Shown here: positions 25,039-34,130 of the stretch, piece after piece
How the letters are laid out: every line of letters starts with the position of its first letter
Numbering within the stretch: the first letter of the stretch is position 1
Source: Novosphingobium endophyticum
GTDB taxonomy: Bacteria; Pseudomonadota; Alphaproteobacteria; Sphingomonadales; Sphingomonadaceae
NCBI RefSeq assembly: GCF_014640675.1
Contig: NZ_BMHK01000011.1
Span: 1 to 64,000, forward strand
DNA length: 64,000 nt
Direction: 5' to 3'
The notes under the pieces: model-generated
Database searches by the model: none
What the model was told of the DNA's origin: nothing
Seen by the model: only the letters and a program-made list of their open reading frames with translations
Program-made: the position numbers and the translations under genes

Positions 25039-25073
25039 ATATCGGTGGTCAATTGACTTGAATTGACCGATAT
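25039..25073. promoter_or_regulatory. Operator palindrome between the aldehyde dehydrogenase operon and gntR
   Basis: The outer arms ATATCGGT and ACCGATAT and the inner arms GGTCAATT and AATTGACC form one large inverted repeat with a 6-base centre. The left arm carries an extra GGT compared with the right. Its place between two divergent starts fits an operator of the adjacent GntR protein. Confidence 0.7.
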
Positions 25074-25114
25074 GAGCGCTGTTTCGTAGTAAAACTGTAC
25101 ATTATAGGCGTATA

Positions 25115-25846
25115 ATGAAACGAAGTGTGGGCGGTTCGAAAGGGCGGCGCAGGGCGGGCAATCTTGTCGCGCGGACGACCGAGACGCTGCGCGAGCGGAT
25201 CTTTGCCTGCGAGCCCGGTACATTGATCGGATCGCTCAACGACCTTGCCCGTTCGCTCGACGTCGGCATCGTGACGTTGCAGCAGGTGGCGCGCGTGCTG
25301 GAGCACGAGGGACTACTGGAAGTGCGGCGCGGGCCGGGCGGCGGTTACTATGGTATCCGCCCCGACGAAGCGGCGCTCGAACGGGCGCTCGATGCCTACA
25401 TGCGGATGAACCCCGCCTCATTCGAGGAGGCGCTGGACATGACCTCGCTGCTGTTTACCGAGCTGGTCACGGCGGCGGCGGGATGCACCGACGAGACTCT
25501 GCGTGCGCGGCTGGGCGTTCTCGCGGAGCGGGCGTCCATGTGCCGAACGATGGCGGAGTTCGGGGAGTTCGAAATTGAGTTCCAGGAACAGCTGTTCCAG
25601 ATGGTGCGCCGGCCGCTTTTCGAAATGCTGACCCGCGTCACGCTCCACTATTCCTCCAGCCGGCCGACGCCGCCGATCCACTCGGCGGTCGAAGGGATCG
25701 AGGTCTGGCAGGAAGGGCGCCGGCGCATCATTGCCGCGATCCTTGCCAACGACCCGGCGTTAGCGCGGTTCGAGGCCAACAGGTGCAACCGCGCGGTAGT
25801 GCTGGCACACCTTCGGATCAGGCGCAGTGACCTCCAGCCGGACTGA
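25115..25846 (+). CDS. GntR-family regulator (FadR/FCD subfamily)
   Basis: The 243-residue protein has a winged helix at about 20-85 (TETLRERIFACEPGTLIG, SLNDLARSLDVGIVTLQQVARVLEHEGLLEVRRGPGGGYYG) and an all-helical FCD-type effector domain. It is divergent from the aldehyde dehydrogenase operon across a palindrome, so it probably controls that operon in answer to an organic acid. The chosen ATG overlaps a TATAAT hexamer and has no clear ribosome site. The true start could be the GTG at 25127, or the message could be nearly leaderless. Effector unknown. Confidence 0.85.
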   Translation: MKRSVGGSKGRRRAGNLVARTTETLRERIFACEPGTLIGSLNDLARSLDVGIVTLQQVARVLEHEGLLEVRRGPGGGYYGIRPDEAALERALDAYMRMNPASFEEALDMTSLLFTELVTAAAGCTDETLRARLGVLAERASMCRTMAEFGEFEIEFQEQLFQMVRRPLFEMLTRVTLHYSSSRPTPPIHSAVEGIEVWQEGRRRIIAAILANDPALARFEANRCNRAVVLAHLRIRRSDLQPD

Positions 25847-25866
25847 CGTATGACGGGATCGGGCAA

Positions 25867-26508
25867 TCAGCGTGCGATAAGGCCGTGGGCAACGGTTCGG
25901 GCCAGGAGCCGGGCGTAATCCGCGTTCGACGAGCAGGGCTTCCGTCCCGGCTCGTCCTCCTTGCAGGTCGTCGCGTAGGCGACTGTCGCGTTGAAGATCA
26001 TCAGCGCCGTCAGCGGCGTATTGTCCGGTACGATCTCTGCGCTGGCGCGGGCATTCTGGAGCAGATCGAGCAAAGGGGTGAAGAAGATCCGGTGCGAAGC
26101 GTCCATCATCTCGCCGCGCATTTGGGGCACGATGTGTACGTTGGTCGCAAGTGCCTGCTGGAACGCGACCGCCGCGCTGCTCGAGACAAGATCGAGGGCG
26201 GCCTCCACGTAGTTGCGCAGGGTTTCCTCGAAGCTGTCTGCATAAGCGAACCGGACAGGCTCCACGTCCCGAAGGGTCAGGCGAACCGCGGCGACGAAGA
26301 GGTCTTCCCGGTTCGCGTAACGGGCATAGACGGACTTGCGCGAAAGCCCCGCTTCTTGGGCGACGGCATTGAGCGATGCGGCCTCCCCGTGTTGCAGCAG
26401 CACCTTTCGCGCCGCTTCCAGAATGGTGCGGTCGATGCGGGCTGCCTCCTCCACGCTTGGCCTCCCCTTCGAGCGCAGCTCTGGTCGATCTTTCCCCTTC
26501 GCGGTCAC
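25867..26508 (-). CDS. TetR-family regulator of the RND efflux operon
   Basis: A GTG at 26508 with an excellent AAGGAGG 5 bases upstream gives 213 residues; a longer upstream reading has no such site. The helix-turn-helix is clear (AASLNAVAQEAGLSRKSVYARYANREDLF), followed by a helical ligand domain. It is divergent from the outer-membrane factor of the RND system, and a perfect 12-base inverted repeat lies between the two genes. The usual arrangement is repression of the pump until a toxic ligand binds. That ligand may be a plant phenolic or terpenoid in this setting, which is inference. Confidence 0.88.
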   Translation of the reverse strand: MTAKGKDRPELRSKGRPSVEEAARIDRTILEAARKVLLQHGEAASLNAVAQEAGLSRKSVYARYANREDLFVAAVRLTLRDVEPVRFAYADSFEETLRNYVEAALDLVSSSAAVAFQQALATNVHIVPQMRGEMMDASHRIFFTPLLDLLQNARASAEIVPDNTPLTALMIFNATVAYATTCKEDEPGRKPCSSNADYARLLARTVAHGLIAR

Positions 26509-26553
26509 GAGTTCCTCCTTACAGCTTCCATAGCGCGATGAACGGGGCGAGAA

Positions 26554-26589
26554 AATCATAAAATAAACACTGTTGTATATTTTATGATT
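26554..26589. promoter_or_regulatory. TetR-type operator in the RND efflux promoter
   Basis: AATCATAAAATA and TATTTTATGATT are perfect 12-base inverted arms around a 12-base centre. The site lies 45 bases from both the TetR start and the efflux outer-membrane gene start. It is the most AT-rich spot nearby and must overlap both promoters. Confidence 0.8.
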
Positions 26590-26633
26590 CATTGGTAGGG
26601 ACGGCTTGTCTCCACAGGAACAAGTCCCCCAAA

Positions 26634-28079
26634 GTGCGCATCGGCAGAACCTTTCCTCTTCTCGGCGGTCTATCGGTGCTCGCCTTCGCCGTTGCCGGCT
26701 GCGCGCCATCGGTGCGAGTTCCGGATCCGGTCACGACGTTGCCCGCCCGGTTTGAAATTCGCGCGGCGCCCGGAGCTGAAACGCTTGTGCTTGATCGCTG
26801 GTGGCTGACCTTCAACGACCTGCAGTTGACAGCGCTGGTTCAGGGAGCGCTCAAGGGCAGCACGACGGCGCGGATCGCGCTGGCGCGACTTGAGCAGGCG
26901 CGGGCGAGCCGCGCCCTGTCGCGGGCGGGTACGTTGCCCAGCGGCTCGATCAGCGCAAGCGCGACGGAGCAGGGGCGCGAAAGCCTGTGGGGGACGGGCA
27001 TCTCGGCTTCCGGGCAGGAAAGCTATTCAGCCAATTTTGTTCCGAGTTGGGAGCTTGACCTGTTCGGGCGTCTGGCCGCCATCCGCGAACAGGCCGATGT
27101 CGGCAGCGCGGCGGCAACTTACGATTTCCACGCGGCGCGGTTGGCGTTGGCGGCCGACGTCGCCAGCTCGCTGTTCCAGGCGCGGGGAATCGCCGTTGAT
27201 CTGCAGAACGCGCGGGAAACGCGCGAGATCACCGGCCAACTCGCGCGGGCCGCGCGGATCGGCGTGGAAAGGGGGCTGACATCGGGGCAGGACCTTGCGC
27301 GGCTGGAGGCCGACGCCGCGAGCGCGGCGGCGGAAGTGACGCGTCTCGAAGGAGAACTCCAGGCGGCGAAGCGTTCGTTGCTGATCCTCGTAGGCACGCC
27401 CGATGCGCCTACGGCAAGCCTGGATGTCGCCGCCGAACTGGAAGCTCCGCCCGAACTGCCGGGAGCGACTCCGGGAATTCTTCTCGCACGCAGGCCGGAT
27501 GTGCTTTCCGCGGGGCTCGCGCTGCAATCGGCGATCCTCGACACGCGGATCGATCGCCTCGCATTGTTTCCCCGCTTCGCAATCCAGCCCGGACTGGGCC
27601 TGAACGCCAACGGCGCGCCCGGCGCCGGCGGGACCGGGTTCTGGTCGCTTGCCGGCAATCTCACACTTCCGGTGCTGGACCGCGCGCGGCTGCTGGCCCA
27701 GTTCCGCCTGAGCGAGGCACGCGGAGAGGAGGCCGTCGTCAATTACGAAAGGGCGGTGCAGACCGCCTTCGGCGAGGCGGAGAACGCGCTCGTGCGCCTT
27801 CAGGCCGCCAAAGGGCGGACGCAACAGCTCGAACGCGCGGAGGAACGGTCCCGCACCGCTTATGAAATCGCCACCAGAGGCTACCGCGCCGGGCTCACCG
27901 ATCTCACCACGCTGCTCCAGACCCAACGCACCTGGCTCCAGGTGCGGTCCGCGCGCAACCAGGGGCGGTTGGCCGTGCTCACCGGAACGGTATCCGCCGT
28001 GCGCGCGCTCGGCGGCGGCTGGAGCGAAGACGGGATGCCGGATGCCGTGGCCCCGAAATCCGACGGATCACAGCCATGA
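26634..28079 (+). CDS. RND efflux outer-membrane lipoprotein (NodT/TolC-type)
   Basis: I place the start at the GTG (26634), which gives 481 residues with a lipoprotein signal (MRIGRTFPLLGG..., lipobox VAGC). The TTG at 26592 is possible but adds a poor leader. Two repeated OEP halves with long amphipathic helices follow (ARLEQARASRALSRAG, DLARLEADAASAAAEVTRLEGELQAAKRS, SRTAYEIATRGYRAGLTDLTTLLQTQRTWLQV). It forms the outer-membrane channel of the tripartite pump encoded by the next two genes. It overlaps the adaptor gene by four bases. Confidence 0.9.
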   Translation: MRIGRTFPLLGGLSVLAFAVAGCAPSVRVPDPVTTLPARFEIRAAPGAETLVLDRWWLTFNDLQLTALVQGALKGSTTARIALARLEQARASRALSRAGTLPSGSISASATEQGRESLWGTGISASGQESYSANFVPSWELDLFGRLAAIREQADVGSAAATYDFHAARLALAADVASSLFQARGIAVDLQNARETREITGQLARAARIGVERGLTSGQDLARLEADAASAAAEVTRLEGELQAAKRSLLILVGTPDAPTASLDVAAELEAPPELPGATPGILLARRPDVLSAGLALQSAILDTRIDRLALFPRFAIQPGLGLNANGAPGAGGTGFWSLAGNLTLPVLDRARLLAQFRLSEARGEEAVVNYERAVQTAFGEAENALVRLQAAKGRTQQLERAEERSRTAYEIATRGYRAGLTDLTTLLQTQRTWLQVRSARNQGRLAVLTGTVSAVRALGGGWSEDGMPDAVAPKSDGSQP

Positions 28080-29176
28080 GTCGCTCAATGCCCATCCGTA
28101 AATCGTCCCTCCGTGCCGCGGTCCTCATGCTTGGCGCGCTGGTTCCTCTGTCCGCCTGCTCCAGCGGCGAGCAGGGCAAGGAAGCCCGCACGCCACCGCA
28201 GGCGGTGACCGTGGCCGTCGTCGCCGAGCGCCAGATTTCCGGCGGGATTACCGCGTCGGGCCGGCTTCTCCCGCGTGAGGAGATGGCGGTGGCCGCCGAT
28301 CTTTCGGGATTTCGCGTCGCGCGGGTCCTGGTGGAGGAAGGCGCATTTGCAAAAGCGGGGCAGCCGCTGGCAATCCTCGATGACAGCCTTCTCAGGTCGC
28401 AGATCAGCCAGATGGAGGCACAGTTGGCGCAGCAGCAGGTCTCCGCCGAGCAGGCGCGGGACCAGGCGGTCCGGGTGGAGGGTCTGGAAAACCAGGGTGT
28501 CCTGTCGAACGAGGCAATAGCCCAGCGGCGCTTCGCGGCCCGCACCAGCGCTGCTTCGGTGGCGGCGACGCGCGCCCAGCTCGACGATCTGCTGGTCAGG
28601 CGTAGCCATCTGGTGATCCGCGCGCCGGCAAGCGGGAAGGTCATCGAGCGCGTGGTGCGCCCAGGCGACACCTCGAGCGCCGGCACCGTGATGTTTCGAA
28701 TGGCGCGCGGCAACCTGATCGAACTCTACGCCGAGCTGCCCGAAGCCGATGCGGCGCGCGTTCGTATGGGTGATCCGGCGCGGGTAACACTTTCGTCCGG
28801 CCACACGCTCGAAGGCCATGTCCGCTTGATCGGCGAGCGCATCGATCAGACCACGGGTGTCGTCATCGCCCGCGTCGCGCTTCCCGTCGATTCTGAATTG
28901 CGCTCGGGCGGTTTTGCCAAGGCCCGGTTCTCGGGAGACAAGTCGGTGCTGGCCCTGCCCGAAAAGGCAGTGCATTACGACGCGGACGGCGCTTCGGTGA
29001 TGGTGATCGACAAGGATAACCGGGTGCGCCGGGTTCGGGTATCGACCGGCGATCATGCGGACGGCCATGTCGAGCTTCGGCAGGGGCCGCCGGCCGGCAG
29101 CCGCGTAGCGGTAAAGGGCGCGGCCTTCACGCTTGAGGGCGACGTGGTGAAAGTCGTAGGCGGAACGGAGCGCTGA
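28076..29176 (+). CDS. RND periplasmic adaptor (membrane fusion) lipoprotein
   Basis: The 366-residue protein has a lipoprotein signal with lipobox LSAC. A biotinyl-lipoyl-like half (GRLLPREEMAVAADLSGFRVARVLVEEGAFAKAGQPLAILDD), an alpha-helical hairpin (SQMEAQLAQQQVSAEQARDQAVRVEG) and beta-barrel domains (LVIRAPASGKVIERVVRPGDTSS) follow in the usual order. It bridges the inner-membrane pump and the outer-membrane channel. Its start overlaps the previous stop as ATGA and the pump gene begins 3 bases after its own stop, so expression is coupled. Confidence 0.92.
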   Translation: MSRSMPIRKSSLRAAVLMLGALVPLSACSSGEQGKEARTPPQAVTVAVVAERQISGGITASGRLLPREEMAVAADLSGFRVARVLVEEGAFAKAGQPLAILDDSLLRSQISQMEAQLAQQQVSAEQARDQAVRVEGLENQGVLSNEAIAQRRFAARTSAASVAATRAQLDDLLVRRSHLVIRAPASGKVIERVVRPGDTSSAGTVMFRMARGNLIELYAELPEADAARVRMGDPARVTLSSGHTLEGHVRLIGERIDQTTGVVIARVALPVDSELRSGGFAKARFSGDKSVLALPEKAVHYDADGASVMVIDKDNRVRRVRVSTGDHADGHVELRQGPPAGSRVAVKGAAFTLEGDVVKVVGGTER

Positions 29177-29178
29177 CG

Positions 29179-32100
29179 ATGCGCATTTCCGCCTGGGCTA
29201 TTCGCAATCCCATTCCAGTCACACTGCTTTTCATCCTTCTGACGGTGTCGGGCGCGGTCGCGTTCATGCGGATGCCGATCCAGATGTTTCCGAACGTCGC
29301 CCTGCCGATCGTCACCGTGACCGTCACGCAAAACGGGACCGCGCCCTCAGAGATGGAGAACCAGGTCACGCGCCCCATCGAGAATGCGCTGACCGGGGTC
29401 GCCGGTATCAAGAACATCGGCTCGACGGTCGTGCTGGGCGCCTCGACCACAACGGTCGAGTTCGAACTCGGCACTGAACTGCAAAAGGCGATCGACGACG
29501 TTCGAACTGTGATCGAACGCACGCGCGTGGAACTGCCACAGGGCATCGACCCGCCAACGGTGCAACGCCTCGACCTCGATAGTGCCCCCGTCGTGACTTA
29601 CGCGATAATCGCGCCCGCCATGGGCAATACGCAACTGGCCTGGTTCATAGACAACGAAGTTACCCGGGCGCTTCAGGCGCGCAGCGGCGTTGGTCAGGTC
29701 AGCCGCATCGGCGGGGCCGAGCGCGAGATCGCCGTCATCCTCGATCCAGAGCGCATGGCGGCAGTAGGTGTGACGGCGGCGCAGATCAACAATGCGCTTG
29801 CCTCCTTTCACGTCGATTCCCCCGGAGGACTGGCTGATGTGGGCGGCACCGAACAGACGATCCGCGTCCTGGGATCGGCCGGGCAGGTCTCCCAGATTCG
29901 CGACCTGACAATTCCTGTGCAGGGCCGCTACGTGCGCCTTTCGGACATCGCCGAAGTGGGTGACGGGCAGGGCGAGGTACGCGGCTTCGCGCGCCTCAAC
30001 GGCCGCCCGGTGGTCGCCGTGCAAATTTCCAAGACCAGCGCCGCCAGCGATGTGAGCGTAGTCGATGAAGTGGACGAAGGGGTTGCCGAACTTTCCCGCG
30101 CGTACCCCGGCGTCACGTTTACCAAGATCGTTTCCACCGCCGAGCTTACCCGCAGCAGCTTCCATGCAACCGTCGACGTCCTGATCGAGGGTGTGATCCT
30201 GGCTATCCTAGTCGTCTTCCTGTTCCTGCGCGACTGGCGCGCCACCGCGATCGCGGCGACGGCGATGCCGCTCTCACTGATTCCCACCTTCATCTTCATG
30301 GCCGGCATGGGATTCAGCCTCAATGGCATTACGCTGCTGGCCCTGACGCTGGTTATCGGCATTCTCGTCGACGACGCGATCGTCGAAATCGAAAATATCG
30401 AGAAGCGCATCGAGAAGGGGGAGAGTCCCTACCGGGCCGCGCTGATCGGCGCGGACGCCATAGGCCTTGCCGTCATTGCCACGACCGCGACCATCATAGC
30501 GGTCTTCGCGCCGGTTTCGCTGATGCCGGGCGAGGCGGGCCAGTTCTTCAAGGAGTTCGGCCTCACGGTCGCGGCGGCGGTTACTTTCTCGCTGATCGTC
30601 GCGCGGCTGCTTACGCCGCTTATGGCGGCCTACTTCTTGCTGCCGCATGACGCGCGCAAATCGATGGTTGCGGGTGGCAGGCTTCATCCGCTTCATCGCC
30701 GAGCACTGGAATGGACGCTGGCCAGGCCTTGGCTGAGCGCGGGGATCGGGGCGGGTTTCTTCGTCCTGGCGCTGGTGATAGCTGCGACCCTTCAAATCGG
30801 CTTTCAGGCCACGCCGAACCGCAACTACGTTTACATTTCGGTTGAAGGAGCGCCTGGCGCCACACGAGCGGACATGAGCGAGGCGGTGCAGGACGCCACG
30901 CGCGTAATCATGAAACAACCGGACGTCGAGCGTGTCTTCGCCCAGGTCGGTTCCACGGGGGGCACGTTCACGACCGGCGGCGCCGACATGCGTACTGGAA
31001 CGATCACAGTGATCCTGTCGCACGACCGTTCCCGGACATCGGAGGAGTTTCAGGCCGAACTCGGGCCTTTGTTGCGGTCAATTCCCTCCGCGCGGTTCTA
31101 CAACCAGGGCAATTTCGGGCAGGCGGCCGTCTCGATCGTCCTTGCCGGTTCCGACGGTAAGGAACTGGAACGCACGCAGACGAAACTGCTGCGCGAAATG
31201 CGTGCGCTCCCGTCCATCAGCGACCCTCGGCCCAGTCCCGCAGCGCCCGGACCGGAACTGGTCGTCAAGCCGAGGCCCGCCGAGGCAGCCCGGCTGAATG
31301 TGGACACGACGGCAATCGCCAACGCCTTGCGTGTCGCAACTATCGGCGAGATCGACGCGGCTTCCGCCAAGTATTCCGAAGGCGAACAGCGACTGCCGAT
31401 CCGGGTGCGGCTGCCCGAAAGCGCCCGTAACGACCTGGACACGATTGCGGCCCTGCGCGTGCCGACACGCGATGGCAACACCACGCCTGTCTCCGGCGTG
31501 GCCGACATCGGATTTGACGCCGGCCCCGGCAAGATCGTGCGCTTCAACCGCGAACGACGCGTGGCGGTCGAGGCCGATCTCGCTGTCGGCAAGGCAGTGG
31601 GGACGGCACTGCAGCAGGTGCGAGACCTGCCGGCGATGCGCAATCTTCCCACCGGCATCCATCAGGCGCAGGAGGGCCAGACGCAACTTATTGCCGATCT
31701 TTTCGTCGGCTTCGTGTTGGCGCTGTTCGCCGGCATCGGCCTTACCTTCACGGTGCTCGTGTTGCTGTTCCGGGGGTTCTTCAAGCCCGTGGTGATCTTG
31801 GGGGCGCTGCCGCTCTGCCTGCTGGGCGCTTTCGCCGCCCTGCGCCTTCTCGGCTTTCCGATCGACATGCCGGTGCTGATCGGCCTGCTCATGCTCATGG
31901 GCCTTTGCGCCAAGAACTCGATTCTGCTGGTGGAATTCGCCATCGAGGCGGAACGGGACGGCCAGTCCGTGCGCGACGCTTTGCTGGAAGCATGTGCGCA
32001 GCGCACGCGGCCGATCATCATGACGTCGATGGCAATGATCGCGGGCATGCTGCCGACGGCGCTGGCCATCAGCGAGGGCTCGGAATCCCGTCAGCCGATG

Positions 32101-32271
32101 GCCATCGCCGTCATCGGTGGTATCGTTTCCTCCACGGCCTTGTCACTCGTGCTCGTTCCGGTGATCTACGAAATCATCGACGGCTTCGAGCAGCGCGCGA
32201 TCCCCAGGCTGGCGAGGCTGGTTACCCGGCCGGCCGAGGATGATCTGAGGCTGGCGGAGGAAAGCCGATGA
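29179..32271 (+). CDS. RND efflux permease (HAE1-type)
   Basis: The 1030-residue inner-membrane pump has the family length and topology: a first transmembrane segment at the N-terminus (RISAWAIRNPIPVTLLFILL), a large periplasmic loop, a six-helix bundle with VIGILVDDAIVEIENIEKR, which includes the two proton-relay Asp residues of helix 4, a second loop and a second bundle ending GGIVSSTALSLVLVPVIYEII. It uses the proton gradient to expel hydrophobic or amphipathic toxins. Next to genes for oxidising hydrophobic compounds it may protect against the substrate or intermediates. Third gene of the TetR-controlled operon. Confidence 0.95.
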   Translation: MRISAWAIRNPIPVTLLFILLTVSGAVAFMRMPIQMFPNVALPIVTVTVTQNGTAPSEMENQVTRPIENALTGVAGIKNIGSTVVLGASTTTVEFELGTELQKAIDDVRTVIERTRVELPQGIDPPTVQRLDLDSAPVVTYAIIAPAMGNTQLAWFIDNEVTRALQARSGVGQVSRIGGAEREIAVILDPERMAAVGVTAAQINNALASFHVDSPGGLADVGGTEQTIRVLGSAGQVSQIRDLTIPVQGRYVRLSDIAEVGDGQGEVRGFARLNGRPVVAVQISKTSAASDVSVVDEVDEGVAELSRAYPGVTFTKIVSTAELTRSSFHATVDVLIEGVILAILVVFLFLRDWRATAIAATAMPLSLIPTFIFMAGMGFSLNGITLLALTLVIGILVDDAIVEIENIEKRIEKGESPYRAALIGADAIGLAVIATTATIIAVFAPVSLMPGEAGQFFKEFGLTVAAAVTFSLIVARLLTPLMAAYFLLPHDARKSMVAGGRLHPLHRRALEWTLARPWLSAGIGAGFFVLALVIAATLQIGFQATPNRNYVYISVEGAPGATRADMSEAVQDATRVIMKQPDVERVFAQVGSTGGTFTTGGADMRTGTITVILSHDRSRTSEEFQAELGPLLRSIPSARFYNQGNFGQAAVSIVLAGSDGKELERTQTKLLREMRALPSISDPRPSPAAPGPELVVKPRPAEAARLNVDTTAIANALRVATIGEIDAASAKYSEGEQRLPIRVRLPESARNDLDTIAALRVPTRDGNTTPVSGVADIGFDAGPGKIVRFNRERRVAVEADLAVGKAVGTALQQVRDLPAMRNLPTGIHQAQEGQTQLIADLFVGFVLALFAGIGLTFTVLVLLFRGFFKPVVILGALPLCLLGAFAALRLLGFPIDMPVLIGLLMLMGLCAKNSILLVEFAIEAERDGQSVRDALLEACAQRTRPIIMTSMAMIAGMLPTALAISEGSESRQPMAIAVIGGIVSSTALSLVLVPVIYEIIDGFEQRAIPRLARLVTRPAEDDLRLAEESR

Positions 32272-32431
32272 CCGTGCGGCGTCGCCGATCGCGACCCCGG
32301 CCCGGCGTGGGCTGCGCCTGTCGGCGCGGATGGAAGCCCGGACTTCGCCGACCTGCATCCTCGCGGTGGCGACTGTGCCGGGGTACCGGCGCGCGGCGGA
32401 CTACCGAGAGGATCTTTCCAGAAGACAACTT

Positions 32432-32454
32432 CTGTGCGACTCTATGTCGCATAA
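32432..32454. promoter_or_regulatory. Shared operator, site 5 (esterase operon)
   Basis: CTGTGCGAC-TCTAT-GTCGCATAA has a perfect right arm and 7 of 9 in the left arm. It lies 124 bases upstream of the esterase start, in a 307-base gap after the RND pump gene in which no gene was seen. Confidence 0.65.
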
Positions 32455-32578
32455 TGACATGGGTGACGATTCGTTAACGGCGTATCGGGCCAGGAAACCG
32501 TCCGACAAGGTTATGTTTTCCAGGTGAGCTGACGGCAAATTCCAAGACCATCCACCAGAAAATGGAAGGACAGGAAGC

Positions 32579-33673
32579 ATGTTGAAATGGGGACAAAGAG
32601 TTGGCGTGCGGCCGATTGTCGCGACACTGTTCATGATGACCGCAATGGAGGGCGCGCAGGCCCGGGATGAGGCCCTTCCTCCCGCGTACGACAAAGAAAT
32701 TGGCACCATCGAGGTGCCGGCATTCAGCTATCCGCCTTCTGATTTGATCAGCGCCGAGCAGAAGCGCGCATATGTCCGGTCGCTGGCCACGCCGGGGGAC
32801 GGGACGATTTCCGTTCCGAACAACCCGAAGATCATCGCGATGATGCGCTCGCATGTCGAAGCGCAGTTCGAAAAGGTGATCCCGTGGGTGGAGCAACGCT
32901 ATCCCGTCGAAATGTCGAAAGAGACCATCGCCGGCGTCGAAGTTATTCGGGTGCGTCCGAAGGGCGGTGTCGAGAAGAAGAACAGGAAGCGCATTCTTCT
33001 GAACCTGCACGGCGGTGCCTTCGTGGTCGGCTGGCCATCGGTCGCCTTGCTTGACGCCATCCCGCTCGCCGCGCTCAGCGGCATCGAAGTAGTCACGATC
33101 AACTACCGGCTTTATCCGGAAGCCGTCCATCCCGCCGCGCTTGAGGATCTGACCGCCGTCTACAAGGAAATCATCAAGACTCACGATCCGAAGAATGTCG
33201 GCATTTTCGGCGGATCGGCCGGCGGCGTCATCACGCTCCAGTCTGTCCCTTGGTTTAAGGAGCAGGGCCTCCCGCTTCCGGGTGCGATCGCACCACTTGC
33301 CTGCGGATTTCAGACCGCGGTGGGGGATTCGTCGATCTGGAACTTCAGCGGCGGCTTCTCCAGGCCTGGAACCACGCTGGTTTCCACGGGCGGCTACTTC
33401 GGCAACAGGCCGCGGACCGATTGGGTTCCCAATGTCACACCCGAGACGCTGGGGTACTACCCACCTACGCTCTGGCTGGTCGGAACGCGCGCGCCTGAAA
33501 TGAGCGGAGCGGCCACGGGGCATGCAAGCCTGCTCAAGAAGGGCGTGGAGTCCCAGCTATATGTGATCGAAGGCGGCTGGCACAGCAGCTACAGCACGGC
33601 ACCCGAGACCCCGGAGTCGCAAGCCGCGATGCGCTATGTCGCGCACTGGTTCGACAAATGGCTGGGGCGGTAG
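32579..33673 (+). CDS. Exported alpha/beta-hydrolase (HSL/family IV esterase)
   Basis: The 364-residue product has a probable signal peptide (ending near EGAQA). It carries the HSL-type oxyanion motif LHGGAF at 143-148 and the nucleophile Ser213 in GGSAGG, with a late catalytic His in GGWHSSYS. ACAGGAAGC lies just upstream of the ATG. Family IV enzymes cleave acyl esters, and here the likely role is periplasmic removal of acetyl or other acyl groups from a glycoside or its aglycone. It is the first gene behind shared-operator site 5, followed by two gene remnants, a small protein and an SDR. The substrate is not known. Confidence 0.88.
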   Translation: MLKWGQRVGVRPIVATLFMMTAMEGAQARDEALPPAYDKEIGTIEVPAFSYPPSDLISAEQKRAYVRSLATPGDGTISVPNNPKIIAMMRSHVEAQFEKVIPWVEQRYPVEMSKETIAGVEVIRVRPKGGVEKKNRKRILLNLHGGAFVVGWPSVALLDAIPLAALSGIEVVTINYRLYPEAVHPAALEDLTAVYKEIIKTHDPKNVGIFGGSAGGVITLQSVPWFKEQGLPLPGAIAPLACGFQTAVGDSSIWNFSGGFSRPGTTLVSTGGYFGNRPRTDWVPNVTPETLGYYPPTLWLVGTRAPEMSGAATGHASLLKKGVESQLYVIEGGWHSSYSTAPETPESQAAMRYVAHWFDKWLGR

Positions 33674-33695
33674 AGTCCGGGCGGGAGCGATAACC

Positions 33696-33884
33696 ATGCC
33701 GGCGTTTGCGGGACAACTCGTGGACATAGCTGGGCGTCGCCTCACTACGGCGGAGTTCGATCTGGCCGGGGCGCTGCAGGAAGTGCTGCGCAGCGTCGGT
33801 CTTGCCATTGACGATGCGGGAGGATCGGTGACCTTCGCGGGCGCCGATCCCATCGTGAAAAGCCCGCGAGCTCGGGGAGGGTGA
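33696..33884 (+). pseudogene. Possible remnant of a CaiB/BaiF CoA-transferase N-terminus
   Basis: A 62-codon frame 22 bases after the esterase stop contains GSVTFAGADPIVKSP preceded by a leucine-rich helix. This pattern resembles one I associate with the start of a CoA-transferase domain of family III in some proteobacteria. Only this short piece is present. A separate, frameshifted CoA-transferase piece occurs at 60018-60629. The identification is weak, and a small intact hypothetical protein is also possible. Confidence 0.35.
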
Positions 33885-33886
33885 AC

Positions 33887-34117
33887 ATGCGCAACGGACA
33901 ATGCTTTTTGCGGCCGAACCCCGCCGTGCTTGACATCGTCGTGAACAACAGCGGGGTGATAACCACCGAAGACTTCGGCGCCGATGAAAAAAAACCGCGC
34001 AATACATCTTCGGCAAGGCGAGCGAGATCGCCTCGATCGTCACGTTCCTCCCGTCGGGAAGAGGGTCGCTGGGTTTCGGACGGCACGATTCCGGCCAACG
34101 GCGCGGCCAATACTTGA
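33887..34117 (+). pseudogene. SDR remnant with internal deletion and frameshifts
   Basis: The first frame reads MRNGQCFLRP then VLDIVVNNSGV, an SDR NNAG-region piece. After a run of eight A residues the reading continues in another frame as YIFGKASEIASIVTFLPS. It then returns to the first frame as GRWVSDGTIPANGAANT, a typical SDR C-terminus. Adding one A to the run and shifting once more near 34065 restores continuity. The catalytic Ser/Tyr/Lys region and the nucleotide-binding start are missing. This is a dead SDR gene between the esterase and the small protein gene. Confidence 0.75.
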
Positions 34118-34130
34118 AGGAGAATTAACA

